From contig QAMH01000004.1 of the NCBI GenBank assembly GCA_003149935.1, forward strand, positions 1 to 64,000: a DNA stretch of 64,000 nucleotides. The letters run 5' to 3'. The notes below the pieces were generated by a model. That model worked only from the letters and a program-made list of their open reading frames with translations. It was not told the DNA's origin and did no database searches. This document shows, one piece after another, positions 21,910 through 32,837 of this stretch (position 1 is its first letter; each line of letters begins with the position of its first letter). Source of the stretch: Coriobacteriia bacterium (GTDB lineage: Bacteria > Actinomycetota > Coriobacteriia > Coriobacteriales > QAMH01). The position numbers and the translations under genes were made by a program.

Positions 21910-22749
21910 ATGAGCATCGAGGGAAAGATTCAGGTCGTCACGGGCGGAACATCGGGCATGGGCCTTGCCACTGCCAAGGCGCTGGGCAAGTTTGGCCCCG
22001 TGCTGGTAGGGGGACGCAACGAGAAGCGCCTTGCCAATGCCGTCGCCAAGCTCGAAGCCGATGGCGTCGAGGCCTACGGGAAGACGGTCGACATCGCCGA
22101 TCGCGCCTCTCTCGACGAGTTCGCGGCCTATGCGGCCTCGATTGCGCCGTTGGGAAACGTGGTGAACGCCGCGGGCGTTGACACGGGCGGTGGCGACCTC
22201 ATCGTCAAGGTCAACATGGTGGGAACGGTCAATTTCGTCGAGGCGTTCCTGCCCTATCTCGAAGAGGGATCGGCCTTGGTGAACTACTCGTCCATCACGG
22301 GATACTTCGTGCAGCCCACGCCCGAGGAGCGCGAGATTTGGGACGATCCCAACAACCCTGCGTTCTTCGACAAGGTCAAGGCGGCTATAGATGCGCGTGA
22401 GGTGCCCGAGGCCATGCGTGCCATGGGCGAGGACTACCAGTACTATCCGATATCCAAGACCTTCACGCAATATTACACGCGTGCGAACACGCGGCGGTTT
22501 GGGAAGAAGGGCTGCCGTATCTTCTCCATCGCGCCAGGAGCCTTTGACACACCCATGTTGCGCGAGGCCTCCGAGGAGACGGTCGCCGGTATCGAACGTG
22601 GCACTGCGTTTGGCCGTCTGGGAGATCCTGATGAGATGGCTGAGTTCATCGTGCGCATGCTCGAACCCGGTTTGGAGTACCTGACGGGCGTTGACCTCAT
22701 TTTGGATGGTGGCAAGTTTGGCATGACGATGGCAAAGCAGCTCGACTAG
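21910..22749 (+). CDS. Short-chain dehydrogenase/reductase (classical SDR), 2
   Basis: 279 aa. TGGTSGMG cofactor motif, NAAG (in VVNAAGVD), Ser in NYSSITG and YYPISK as the Tyr-x3-Lys pair. An insert of about 45 residues (PTPEEREIWDD...) sits between the catalytic Ser and Tyr, as in 3-alpha-hydroxysteroid dehydrogenase-like SDRs that have a lengthened loop there. Starts IAPGAFDTPML and ends LTGVDLILDGGKFG. It differs clearly from the SDR at 20264, so two separate redox steps are likely. Confidence 0.85.
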   Translation: MSIEGKIQVVTGGTSGMGLATAKALGKFGPVLVGGRNEKRLANAVAKLEADGVEAYGKTVDIADRASLDEFAAYAASIAPLGNVVNAAGVDTGGGDLIVKVNMVGTVNFVEAFLPYLEEGSALVNYSSITGYFVQPTPEEREIWDDPNNPAFFDKVKAAIDAREVPEAMRAMGEDYQYYPISKTFTQYYTRANTRRFGKKGCRIFSIAPGAFDTPMLREASEETVAGIERGTAFGRLGDPDEMAEFIVRMLEPGLEYLTGVDLILDGGKFGMTMAKQLD

Positions 22750-22798
22750 ATTTCATTGCATGAGGCGTTTGACACTTATGCAAGAAGAAAGGATACAC

Positions 22799-23428
22799 AT
22801 GACCATGAAAGATTACTCGACTTATTTCGAAGGCAAGGACTGGGTGCACCAGCTCGGCTTTTGCGCACCCGACTGGCGTGCGTTCATGACTGCCCATAAC
22901 CGCCTGTTCGGGTCCGGGCCGTTCTTCTACACGACCAACACCTTTGGCAAGCTGCTCTATCACGGTGAGGAGGTCGATTGCAAGGGACTGGAGTTCCATG
23001 CCTGCTACGGCGCGTGGGGTAGCCACTCCATAGAAGTCGTGGCGCAAAACGATTGGTCAATCCCCACGATGTTCACAGAGCTCAACAAGGAGGAAGAGCC
23101 CGGCCTCAACCACGTGCACATCTTCGTGGACAGCCTGGCCGAAGCCCAGGATGCTTGCGATTTCCTCGGCATCGACGTGATCACGGTTGGCTATCCCGAC
23201 CTCGAGAACGCACTCGAGAAGGCGCGTGCGACAGGTACCGACGAGGCGATGGTGCGCGCCAACGCGGGCAAGCCCTCGTTCATGGTGGCCGACATGCGCA
23301 AGGATCTGGGCTTTGCCGTGCAGTTCGTCGAGCCGCGTGCCAAGAACCTCCACGATGCCATCATCGGCGCTCGCGAGAAGTGGGACGGCTCGCAAGAGAC
23401 GATGTTCATTCCCATGGGCGGAAGGTAG
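22799..23428 (+). CDS. VOC (glyoxalase-fold) protein, type B, 2
   Basis: 209 aa, close paralogue of 19591-20229 (HQLGFCAPDWRAF, FGSGPFFYTTNTFGKLLYHG, LNHVHIFVDSLAEAQDACDF, AVQFVEPRAKNLHDAI), with the same His/His/Glu set. The start at 22799 follows GAAAGGA. The two type B proteins bracket the SDR-SlyD-SDR block, so they may form a heteromer or act on successive intermediates. Confidence 0.78.
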   Translation: MTMKDYSTYFEGKDWVHQLGFCAPDWRAFMTAHNRLFGSGPFFYTTNTFGKLLYHGEEVDCKGLEFHACYGAWGSHSIEVVAQNDWSIPTMFTELNKEEEPGLNHVHIFVDSLAEAQDACDFLGIDVITVGYPDLENALEKARATGTDEAMVRANAGKPSFMVADMRKDLGFAVQFVEPRAKNLHDAIIGAREKWDGSQETMFIPMGGR

Positions 23429-23542
23429 CTTTCCTGTTCTTGCCGGGGGATGTCTGGGATCTCTCGGCAGGCGATATGCCCATTTCCGAGGCGTGCCATG
23501 GATTAATCCCCCTACCCTCAGGTCCATGGCGCGCCGCTCTTT

Positions 23543-23578
23543 CGAGAAGACCGAAGCCGGTGGACTTCGGTCTTCTCG
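23543..23578 (+). terminator. Intrinsic terminator at the end of the island
   Basis: CGAGAAGACCGAAG and CTTCGGTCTTCTCG form a perfect 14-bp stem with an 8-nt loop. It lies 115 bases after the last VOC gene and probably ends the 17.2-23.4 kb transcript. Confidence 0.55.
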
Positions 23579-23862
23579 CGTTTGGGGCTGTGGGCACGAA
23601 TCGTTGCTGCCGACATGCAGAAGGGGCCGAAGCCCCTTTGGCCCTCGACCCCTTCCATGCCGGTGCAACTCACATTGCCCCGCAAGGATACCAGCCGCAC
23701 GTTGCAGTGCGATGACGGGGCGCTTACCGCGGCGTTTCAGATGGGACGACCACTTTTTTGAGAACGCCCTGTTCGGGACACTCATCAGCTCAAGAACCGA
23801 TACGCGCATGTCGACTGGATCGATGGGGGCGAAGACGCTCAAGGCGCAAATGATGACATTTC

Positions 23863-23899
23863 AAAGTGCAATAATTGCACTTTGGATTGCACTTTGGAG
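23863..23899 (+). promoter_or_regulatory. Inverted and direct repeats overlapping the HTH gene start
   Basis: AAAGTGCAA (23863-23871) and TTGCACTTT (23875-23883) form an inverted repeat. TTGCACTTTGGA then repeats directly at 23888-23899. It may be an operator, or leftover sequence of a decayed gene. Confidence 0.35.
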
Positions 23900-24106
23900 G
23901 AACTCACTCTACTACGTCTACTTGTAAGTGAGCCCACGATGACGCAGAAACAGTTGGCAGAGGCTCTTGGTGTTTCAGAACGAACGGTGAAGACACGCAC
24001 CGTTGATCTTCAAACAAGGCAATTGCTCCATCGTGAAGGCGGGCGACGCAACGGCAGGTGGGTTGTTCCATCCGTGGTCCAGGATGAACTCGGTGTTGCG
24101 GGGTAG
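23882..24106 (+). pseudogene. Winged-HTH fragment (possible remnant of an AlbA_2-type regulator)
   Basis: 74 codons from TTG, with no good ribosome-binding site. TQKQLAEALGVSERTVKTRTVDL is a clear winged helix, followed by GRRNGRWVV. This matches the C-terminal HTH of large AlbA_2/ATP-dependent-helicase-like regulators, whose N-terminal domain is absent upstream. I see no matching frame in 23429-23880. Either a remnant or a minimal DNA-binding protein. Confidence 0.45.
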
Positions 24107-24160
24107 CGAGATTTCTCGACTTCGCTCGAAATGACAGAGGGGCTCACCGCACTCGCATCG
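24107..24160. repeat. Dispersed GAGATTTCTCGACTTCG...GAAATGACAG repeat
   Basis: GAGATTTCTCGACTTCGCTCGAAATGACAG and a degraded second unit (CATCGCTCAAAATGA). The same family occurs at about 32698-32790, 48300-48520 and, as a short piece, near 61540-61560. Confidence 0.55.
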
Positions 24161-24171
24161 CTCAAAATGAT

Positions 24172-24203
24172 AGGAACCCCATCTTACGTGCGATGGGGTT
24201 CCT
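24172..24203 (-). terminator. Intrinsic terminator of carB
   Basis: AGGAACCCCATC and GATGGGGTTCCT make a 12-bp stem with an 8-nt loop, 24 bases beyond the carB stop. On the minus strand it is followed by ATCATTTTGAG. Confidence 0.65.
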
Positions 24204-24226
24204 GCTTTGTTCGGTATGACGATGCC

Positions 24227-27457
<3,231 letters not shown>

Positions 27458-27560
27458 GAGATCGCCTTTCTGCGAGAGCTTACAATCCTAGATATGATAC
27501 CGCGCGTACTGGCCCTCGAATCGCACAATCTACGGATGCAGTATGCGTATCGGGGGACGG

Positions 27561-27650
27561 GCACGGGTGAGACACATTGGACAGGTACATCTGTCTCATT
27601 GCGAAGTTGCAATGAGACAGATGTACCTGTCCAATGTGTCTCACCCGTGC
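27561..27650. repeat. 90-nt palindromic element (42-bp arms, 6-nt loop)
   Basis: Bases 27561-27602 and 27609-27650 are perfect reverse complements around GAAGTT. The arm contains GAGACACATTGGACAGGTAC and TCTGTCTCATTGC. The same core forms the 80-bp palindrome at 38126-38205. It lies between the divergent carB and metF genes, just upstream of the metF promoter. Confidence 0.85.
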
Positions 27651-27662
27651 TCTCTGCTCGGC

Positions 27663-27671
27663 TGATATACT
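27663..27671 (+). promoter_or_regulatory. Extended -10 promoter candidate for metF
   Basis: TGA-TATACT is a TG-N extended -10 box, 41 bases before the GTG start. No good -35 box; that position falls at the edge of the palindromic element. Confidence 0.45.
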
Positions 27672-27711
27672 GCTCGCATATCGGAGAACGAGGGTAACAA
27701 GGGGGATCTCC

Positions 27712-29367
27712 GTGAGAAACGTGTTCCGAGAGGCGTTGGAAAACGGTGAGTTCGTCGTCACCTGCGAGATGATTCCGGGGCGCGGCGCCTTCGAGGCCTA
27801 CCAGGAGGCCGATCACCTCAAGATGAAGGCCATCTGGGAAACCGGTCTCGTGCATGCCATCTCGATCACCGATTGTCCGAGCGGCAACCCTGCCATCAGC
27901 CCGCCTACCGTTGCGCGACGTTTCGCGCGCGAAGGGATTCCCTCGATCGTCCACTACACGTGCAAGGACCGTTCGCGCAACATGATGCAGGGCGAGCTCT
28001 ACGCGATGCAGCTGCGCGGTCTCGAAAACCTGCTTATCATGTCGGGGGATTACCAGGGCTCTGGTTTCGAGGGAGCGGGCCGGCCGGACTTTGACCTCGA
28101 TCCCGCCAACGCCCTGCGTCTCGTGAGCGCCATGAACGAGGGCCTCGTCTACCACGGTCGCGATGGCGACGTGCGCGAGACTCCCGCGCATTTCTTTCCC
28201 GGGGCCGTCGTCAATCCGTACAAGTACCGCGAGGGCGAGAGCATTCCGCAATACCTCAAGCTGGAGAAGAAGCTCATCTGCGGCGCAAAGTTCATCATCC
28301 AACAGCTGGGGTTCGATGCGCGCAAGATGCAGGAGCAGCTCTTCTATGTCGAGGAACGTGGCTACAACGTACCCATGATCGCCAATATCTTCATGCTTAC
28401 CAAGAGCGCCGCACAGCTCATGCGTAAGGGAACAATTGCCGGTTGCGTCGTCAGTGACGAGCTCATGGCTGAGCTCGAGGAAGAGGCCGCGATTGACGCA
28501 CAAACGCCTGGCTATGCCCGCGACAGGCGCATCGAACGCGCTGCCAAGCAGATCGCCATCGCTCGCGGATTGGGCTATGCGGGCGTGCATATCGGCGGTG
28601 TTGGCCTGGATGCGGACACCGTCACCGAGGTGCTCGAACGGTCGAGCGCCTATGAGGATGATTGGCTTGCCTGCGTCCGGGAGCTCTCCTATGGTAAGCC
28701 CGGCGGCTTCTACCTCTACGAATCCGAGCTCGACGAAGACGGCAAACCCACCGGACTCAATACGCATGAGCACGCCGCGCTCGACGAGGACATATCTGGT
28801 CGCAAGCTCTTCAAGGGTTATGGCCTATCGCGCCTTTTCCACAAGCTTGCGCTCGCGCAAGAATACGATGACGAGGGGAGCGTTGTTGGCCGCTCTGGTT
28901 TGAACGGCATGCTCGCCTGGAACATGGACCGGCTGGACCGCAAGAAGGGCGTCAACCGCGCTCATGGTTTCGAGCACACGTGCAAGACCTTCCTCTACGG
29001 TTGCATCGACTGCGGCGACTGCGGCCTGGAGTCCGTCGCCTACAGCTGTCCGATGGCTTCGTGTCCCAAGAGCGAGCGCAACGGCCCGTGCGGCGGCAGC
29101 ATGGATGGCTACTGCGAGGTCTATCCTCCCACGAAGGAGGGCGGAACGCGCTTTTGCGTGCATTACATGGCGTACCATCGGCTCAAGCGCGCCGGCAAGC
29201 TCGACGAATACACGAGCTTCATCACGCCGCCCAACGACTGGACTTACTGGCAGCGCAGCGCCTGGAGCAACTACACGCACGGGCGCGATAACTGCGCCAA
29301 GCGTATCCCCATCGACATCGGTTTCGACGGTAGCCCGGGCGGCTTGCCGAAAGACGAAGCGGAATAG
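27712..29367 (+). CDS. metF: Methylenetetrahydrofolate reductase fused to MTHFR_C (MetV-like) Cys-rich domain
   Basis: 551 aa. Residues 1 to about 330 are the MetF TIM barrel (FVVTCEMIPGRGAFEAY, ENLLIMSGDY, GAKFIIQQLGFD, VPMIANIFML). The C-terminal part has many Cys (CKTFLYGCIDCGDCG, YSCPMASCPK, NGPCGGSMDGYCEVYP), the MTHFR_C domain found as separate MetV in acetogens. The GTG start at 27712 follows AAGGGGG. It reduces methylene- to methyl-tetrahydrofolate, likely with ferredoxin or NADH through the C-terminal domain. With fhs, fchA and folD downstream it completes the methyl branch of the Wood-Ljungdahl pathway. Confidence 0.88.
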   Translation: MRNVFREALENGEFVVTCEMIPGRGAFEAYQEADHLKMKAIWETGLVHAISITDCPSGNPAISPPTVARRFAREGIPSIVHYTCKDRSRNMMQGELYAMQLRGLENLLIMSGDYQGSGFEGAGRPDFDLDPANALRLVSAMNEGLVYHGRDGDVRETPAHFFPGAVVNPYKYREGESIPQYLKLEKKLICGAKFIIQQLGFDARKMQEQLFYVEERGYNVPMIANIFMLTKSAAQLMRKGTIAGCVVSDELMAELEEEAAIDAQTPGYARDRRIERAAKQIAIARGLGYAGVHIGGVGLDADTVTEVLERSSAYEDDWLACVRELSYGKPGGFYLYESELDEDGKPTGLNTHEHAALDEDISGRKLFKGYGLSRLFHKLALAQEYDDEGSVVGRSGLNGMLAWNMDRLDRKKGVNRAHGFEHTCKTFLYGCIDCGDCGLESVAYSCPMASCPKSERNGPCGGSMDGYCEVYPPTKEGGTRFCVHYMAYHRLKRAGKLDEYTSFITPPNDWTYWQRSAWSNYTHGRDNCAKRIPIDIGFDGSPGGLPKDEAE

Positions 29368-29508
29368 CGACGCCCCAGCATTTTGCTGGGAAAAACACGT
29401 ATCATCTATGCAGAATGTCGGTTGCGTCGCATCATGCGCGCAAGGCAAGATGAGAAGGCGCGCGGGTTCGTCGCAAGACGGGGCCGCGACGAGGAGAAGG
29501 AGAGGCAT

Positions 29509-31185
29509 ATGCCGTCTGACATCGAAATCGCGCAGGCTTGCGAGATGGAGCCCATCGTCGAGGTTGCCGCGCAGGCGGGTATCGACGAGAAGTACCTCGA
29601 GCCCTATGGCAGGTACATGGCCAAGGTCGACAACATCTCGGTGCTCAAGGATTACGCCGACAAGCCCGACGGTAAGCTCATTCTCGTGACGGCCATCACG
29701 CCGACGCCAGCCGGCGAGGGCAAGACCACCACGTCGGTGGGCCTGGCCGACGGCATGCGCCAGATCGGCGAGGACGTGATCGTCGCGCTGCGCGAACCCT
29801 CCCTCGGGCCTGTCTTTGGCATCAAGGGCGGTGCGGCTGGTGGCGGTTATGCGCAGGTCGTGCCGATGGAGAACATCAACCTGCACTTCACCGGCGACTT
29901 CCATGCCATCGGTGCCGCTAACAATCTGCTCGCGGCCATGCTCGACAACCACATCCAGCAGGGCAACGAGCTCAACATCAATCCCAAATCCATCACCTGG
30001 AAGCGCGCCGTCGACATGAACGACCGTCAGCTCAGGCACATCGTGGATGGCTTGGGTGGCGAGAAGCAAGGCGTGCCGCGCGAGGACGGCTTCCAGATCA
30101 CGGTTGCCTCGGAGATCATGGCGATCTTCTGCCTGGCGACCGACATCGACGACCTCAAGGCGCGCCTGGCCCGCATCGTCGTGGGCTACACTTATGATGG
30201 CAAGCCGGTCACAGCCGCCGACCTCAAGGCGGTGGGCGCCATGGCGGCGCTGCTCAAGGACGCGCTCAAGCCCAACCTCGTGCAGACGCTCGAGCACACG
30301 CCGGCGCTCGTGCACGGTGGCCCGTTCGCGAACATCGCGCACGGCTGCAACTCGGTCATCGCCACGACCACGGCGCTCAAGCTCGCCGACTACGTCGTGA
30401 CCGAGGCCGGTTTCGGTGCAGACCTTGGTGCCGAGAAGTTCCTCGACCTCAAGTGCCGCTTTGCCGGTGTGTCGCCTTCGGCTGTCGTCGTGGTCGCCAC
30501 GGTGCGCGCGCTCAAGATGCACGGCGGCCTGGCCAAAGACGAGCTGGGAACCGAGGATCTCGAGGCGCTCGAGCGTGGCCTTCCCAACCTGCTGCAGCAC
30601 GTGAGCAACATCCAGGACGTCTACAGCCTGCCGGTCGTCGTGGCCATCAACGCCTTCCCGGCGGATACTCCTGCCGAGCTCAAGCTCGTTGAGGAGAAGT
30701 GCGCCGAGTTGGGCGTCAACGCAGTGCTCTCCGAGCATTGGGCCAAGGGCGGCGCGGGTGCCATCGACCTGGCACATGCCGTGGTCGATGCCTGCGAGAT
30801 TCCCTCGCAGATGACGTACTCGTACGAGCTCGAGGGTACGTCCATCGAGGACAAGCTCGAGGCCGTCGCGCGCAAGGTCTACCACGCCGACGGCGTCGAC
30901 TTCGTGGAGAACGCCCCGGCCCAGCTCAAGGTGCTCAAGGAGCAGGGCTTCGGTGATCTGCCGGTGTGCGTGGCCAAGACGCAGTACTCGTTCAGCGACA
31001 ACCCGGCCCTGCTGGGTGCGCCACGCGACTTCCGCATCTCCGTGCGCAACCTCACCGTGTCTGCGGGCGCGGGCTTCATCGTGGCATTGACCGGCGACAT
31101 CATGACGATGCCGGGTTTGTCCAAGGTGCCGAGTGCCGAGAAGATCGATGTTGATAGCGATGGAAAGATCACGGGGTTGTTCTAG
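29509..31185 (+). CDS. fhs: Formate-tetrahydrofolate ligase
   Basis: 558 aa, usual family length. P-loop TPTPAGEGKTTTSVGL near residue 65, then LREPSLGPVFGIKGGAAGGGYAQVVPME and LNINPKSITWKRAVDMNDR. Activates formate onto tetrahydrofolate with ATP. The start at 29509 follows GAGAAGGAGAGG; the longer frame from 29383 is low-complexity and lacks an RBS. fchA starts directly at its stop codon. Confidence 0.97.
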   Translation: MPSDIEIAQACEMEPIVEVAAQAGIDEKYLEPYGRYMAKVDNISVLKDYADKPDGKLILVTAITPTPAGEGKTTTSVGLADGMRQIGEDVIVALREPSLGPVFGIKGGAAGGGYAQVVPMENINLHFTGDFHAIGAANNLLAAMLDNHIQQGNELNINPKSITWKRAVDMNDRQLRHIVDGLGGEKQGVPREDGFQITVASEIMAIFCLATDIDDLKARLARIVVGYTYDGKPVTAADLKAVGAMAALLKDALKPNLVQTLEHTPALVHGGPFANIAHGCNSVIATTTALKLADYVVTEAGFGADLGAEKFLDLKCRFAGVSPSAVVVVATVRALKMHGGLAKDELGTEDLEALERGLPNLLQHVSNIQDVYSLPVVVAINAFPADTPAELKLVEEKCAELGVNAVLSEHWAKGGAGAIDLAHAVVDACEIPSQMTYSYELEGTSIEDKLEAVARKVYHADGVDFVENAPAQLKVLKEQGFGDLPVCVAKTQYSFSDNPALLGAPRDFRISVRNLTVSAGAGFIVALTGDIMTMPGLSKVPSAEKIDVDSDGKITGLF

Positions 31186-31818
31186 ATGACGAAGAGCGTC
31201 GAGCTGAGCTGCGAGGAGTTTGTCGAGGCGCTGTCCTCGAGCCAGCCGGCCCCCGGTGGCGGGGGAGCGGCCGCCCTCGTGGGCGCCATCGGCGCGGGCC
31301 TGGGCCATATGGTGGGTGCGCTCACCGTGGGCAAGCCCAAGTACGCCGATGTGGAACTCGAGCTGCTCGAGCTCATGCTCGATGCCGATGACGTGCGAGC
31401 GCGGCTGCTCGCGCTCGTGGAGGCGGACGCCGAGGCGTTCGTGCCGCTTTCGGCCGCCTACGGGCTGCCGAGCAATACCGACGAGGAGAAGGCGCACAAG
31501 GCGCAGGTCCTGGAAGCGCGCCTGCGCGATGCCTGCGCGGTCCCGCTCGACATCATGCGCGCATGCGCTCGCGCCATCGAGCTGTGCGAACGCTTCGCCG
31601 CGCTGGGAAGCCCGCTCGTTGTCTCGGACGCGGGTTGCGGTGTCATCACCTGCAAAGCGGCCCTGCAGGCGGCGAGCCTCAACGTCTTCGTGAACACGCG
31701 GCTCATGAAGGACCGCGTGCACGCCGAGGCCTGCGACGCGCAGGCACGCGAGCTGCTCGATGAGTACCTGCCGATGGCAGATTCCGTGTTCGCGAGCGTG
31801 GAGGAGCGATTGCGATGA
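31186..31818 (+). CDS. fchA: Formiminotetrahydrofolate cyclodeaminase / methenyl-THF cyclohydrolase family
   Basis: 210 aa. SSSQPAPGGGGAAALVGAIGAGLGHMVG is the family's glycine-rich N-terminus; helical throughout. ATG follows the fhs stop without a gap and the end overlaps folD by ATGA, so the three genes are translationally coupled. In purine degraders it acts on formimino-THF; in acetogen-like clusters it serves as cyclohydrolase. FolD downstream also carries cyclohydrolase activity, so the formimino reaction (for example from histidine) is possible. Confidence 0.9.
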   Translation: MTKSVELSCEEFVEALSSSQPAPGGGGAAALVGAIGAGLGHMVGALTVGKPKYADVELELLELMLDADDVRARLLALVEADAEAFVPLSAAYGLPSNTDEEKAHKAQVLEARLRDACAVPLDIMRACARAIELCERFAALGSPLVVSDAGCGVITCKAALQAASLNVFVNTRLMKDRVHAEACDAQARELLDEYLPMADSVFASVEERLR

Positions 31819-32669
31819 GTGCGACGATACTCGAGGGACCGGCTGTTGCCGAGGCAATCAGCGTCGACGTGATGCAGCGCGTCGAGGCGCTCAAAGAGCA
31901 GGGCGTGACGCCGCAGCTCGCCATCATGCGTGTGGGCGAGCGAGCCGATGTCCTCTCGTACGAGCGTGGCGCATGCAAGCGCGCTGAGCTCGTGGGCGTG
32001 ACGGTGCGCAATCTCGTGTTCGACGAGGACGTGACGACCGATGAGCTCGTGGCGGCTGTCGAGGCCGTCAACGGTGACGACACCATTCACGGCCTGCTCA
32101 TCTTGCGGCCATTACCCGCGCATATCGATGAGGAACGTGTGTGCAACGCGCTTGCGACCTACAAGGACGTCGATGCATGCAACGAGCGCTCGCTCGGCGC
32201 CATCTTCACGGGAAGCGGACTGGGGTTCGCGCCGTGCACGGCGCAGGCCTGCATCGAGATCCTGGACCACTACGGCATCGAGATCGCGGGCAAGCGCGCC
32301 GTCGTCATCGGACGCAGTCTCGTGATTGGCAAGCCGCTCGCGATGCTGCTGCTCGAGCGCAACGCGACCGTGACCATCGCGCATTCGCGCACGGCCGAGC
32401 TCGAGAAGCTCACGCGCGAAGCCGACATCGTCGTGGCCTGCGTGGGTCGTGCCCTCATGATCGGCAAGCCGCACGTCTCGACGGGGCAGGTGCTCATCGA
32501 CGTCGGCATCAACGTGATCGAGAACGGTGCGCTCGTGGGTGATGTCGCTTTCGACGAGGTGGTCGATGTCGTCGAGGCCGTCACGCCCGTGCCGCGTGGC
32601 GTCGGCTCCGTCACGACGAGTGTGCTGTGTAAGCACGTGGTACAAGCCACCGAGCGCATGTTGGTGTAG
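31815..32669 (+). CDS. folD: Methylene-THF dehydrogenase / methenyl-THF cyclohydrolase
   Basis: 284 aa. ILEGPAVAEAISVDV at the start, GLLILRPLPAHIDEERV, PCTAQACIEILDHYGIEIAGKRAVVIGRSLVIGKP and DVGINVIENGALVGDV are FolD signatures. The usual active-site Lys region (YxxxK) reads SYERGACKRAE: Tyr and Lys are present with changed spacing. ATGA overlap with fchA. Confidence 0.92.
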   Translation: MSATILEGPAVAEAISVDVMQRVEALKEQGVTPQLAIMRVGERADVLSYERGACKRAELVGVTVRNLVFDEDVTTDELVAAVEAVNGDDTIHGLLILRPLPAHIDEERVCNALATYKDVDACNERSLGAIFTGSGLGFAPCTAQACIEILDHYGIEIAGKRAVVIGRSLVIGKPLAMLLLERNATVTIAHSRTAELEKLTREADIVVACVGRALMIGKPHVSTGQVLIDVGINVIENGALVGDVAFDEVVDVVEAVTPVPRGVGSVTTSVLCKHVVQATERMLV

Positions 32670-32697
32670 TATTCCCCTGTAAAAAATTGTGACAGCG

Positions 32698-32790
32698 AGC
32701 GGGGCCGAGAAATCTTGGCCGAGGCATTTTTGTGCAGCGAGGGAGGAGATCTCTCCACTTCGCCTCCTTCGGAAGCTTCAGTCGAGATGA
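32698..32790. repeat. Dispersed GAGAAATCT / TCGAGATGAC repeat
   Basis: A degenerate pair of GGCCGAGAAATCT and ATCTCTCCACTTCGCC...CAGTCGAGATGAC half-units, related to the element at 48300-48520. It explains the spurious upstream extension of the next open frame. Confidence 0.45.
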
Positions 32791-32837
32791 CATTACGGGC
32801 GTTTCCCTTTTTGCTGGTCACACAGGGGGAGGTGGCC

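Noticed and set aside
1..23428. Prophage or integrative element explaining the island
   Set aside because: No integrase, transposase, relaxase, phage structural gene or tRNA attachment site is visible.
28825..31857. 1010-codon open frame antisense to the metF/fhs/fchA genes
   Set aside because: The plus-strand genes have strong family signatures; the antisense product is low-complexity Arg/His/Glu-rich shadow sequence.
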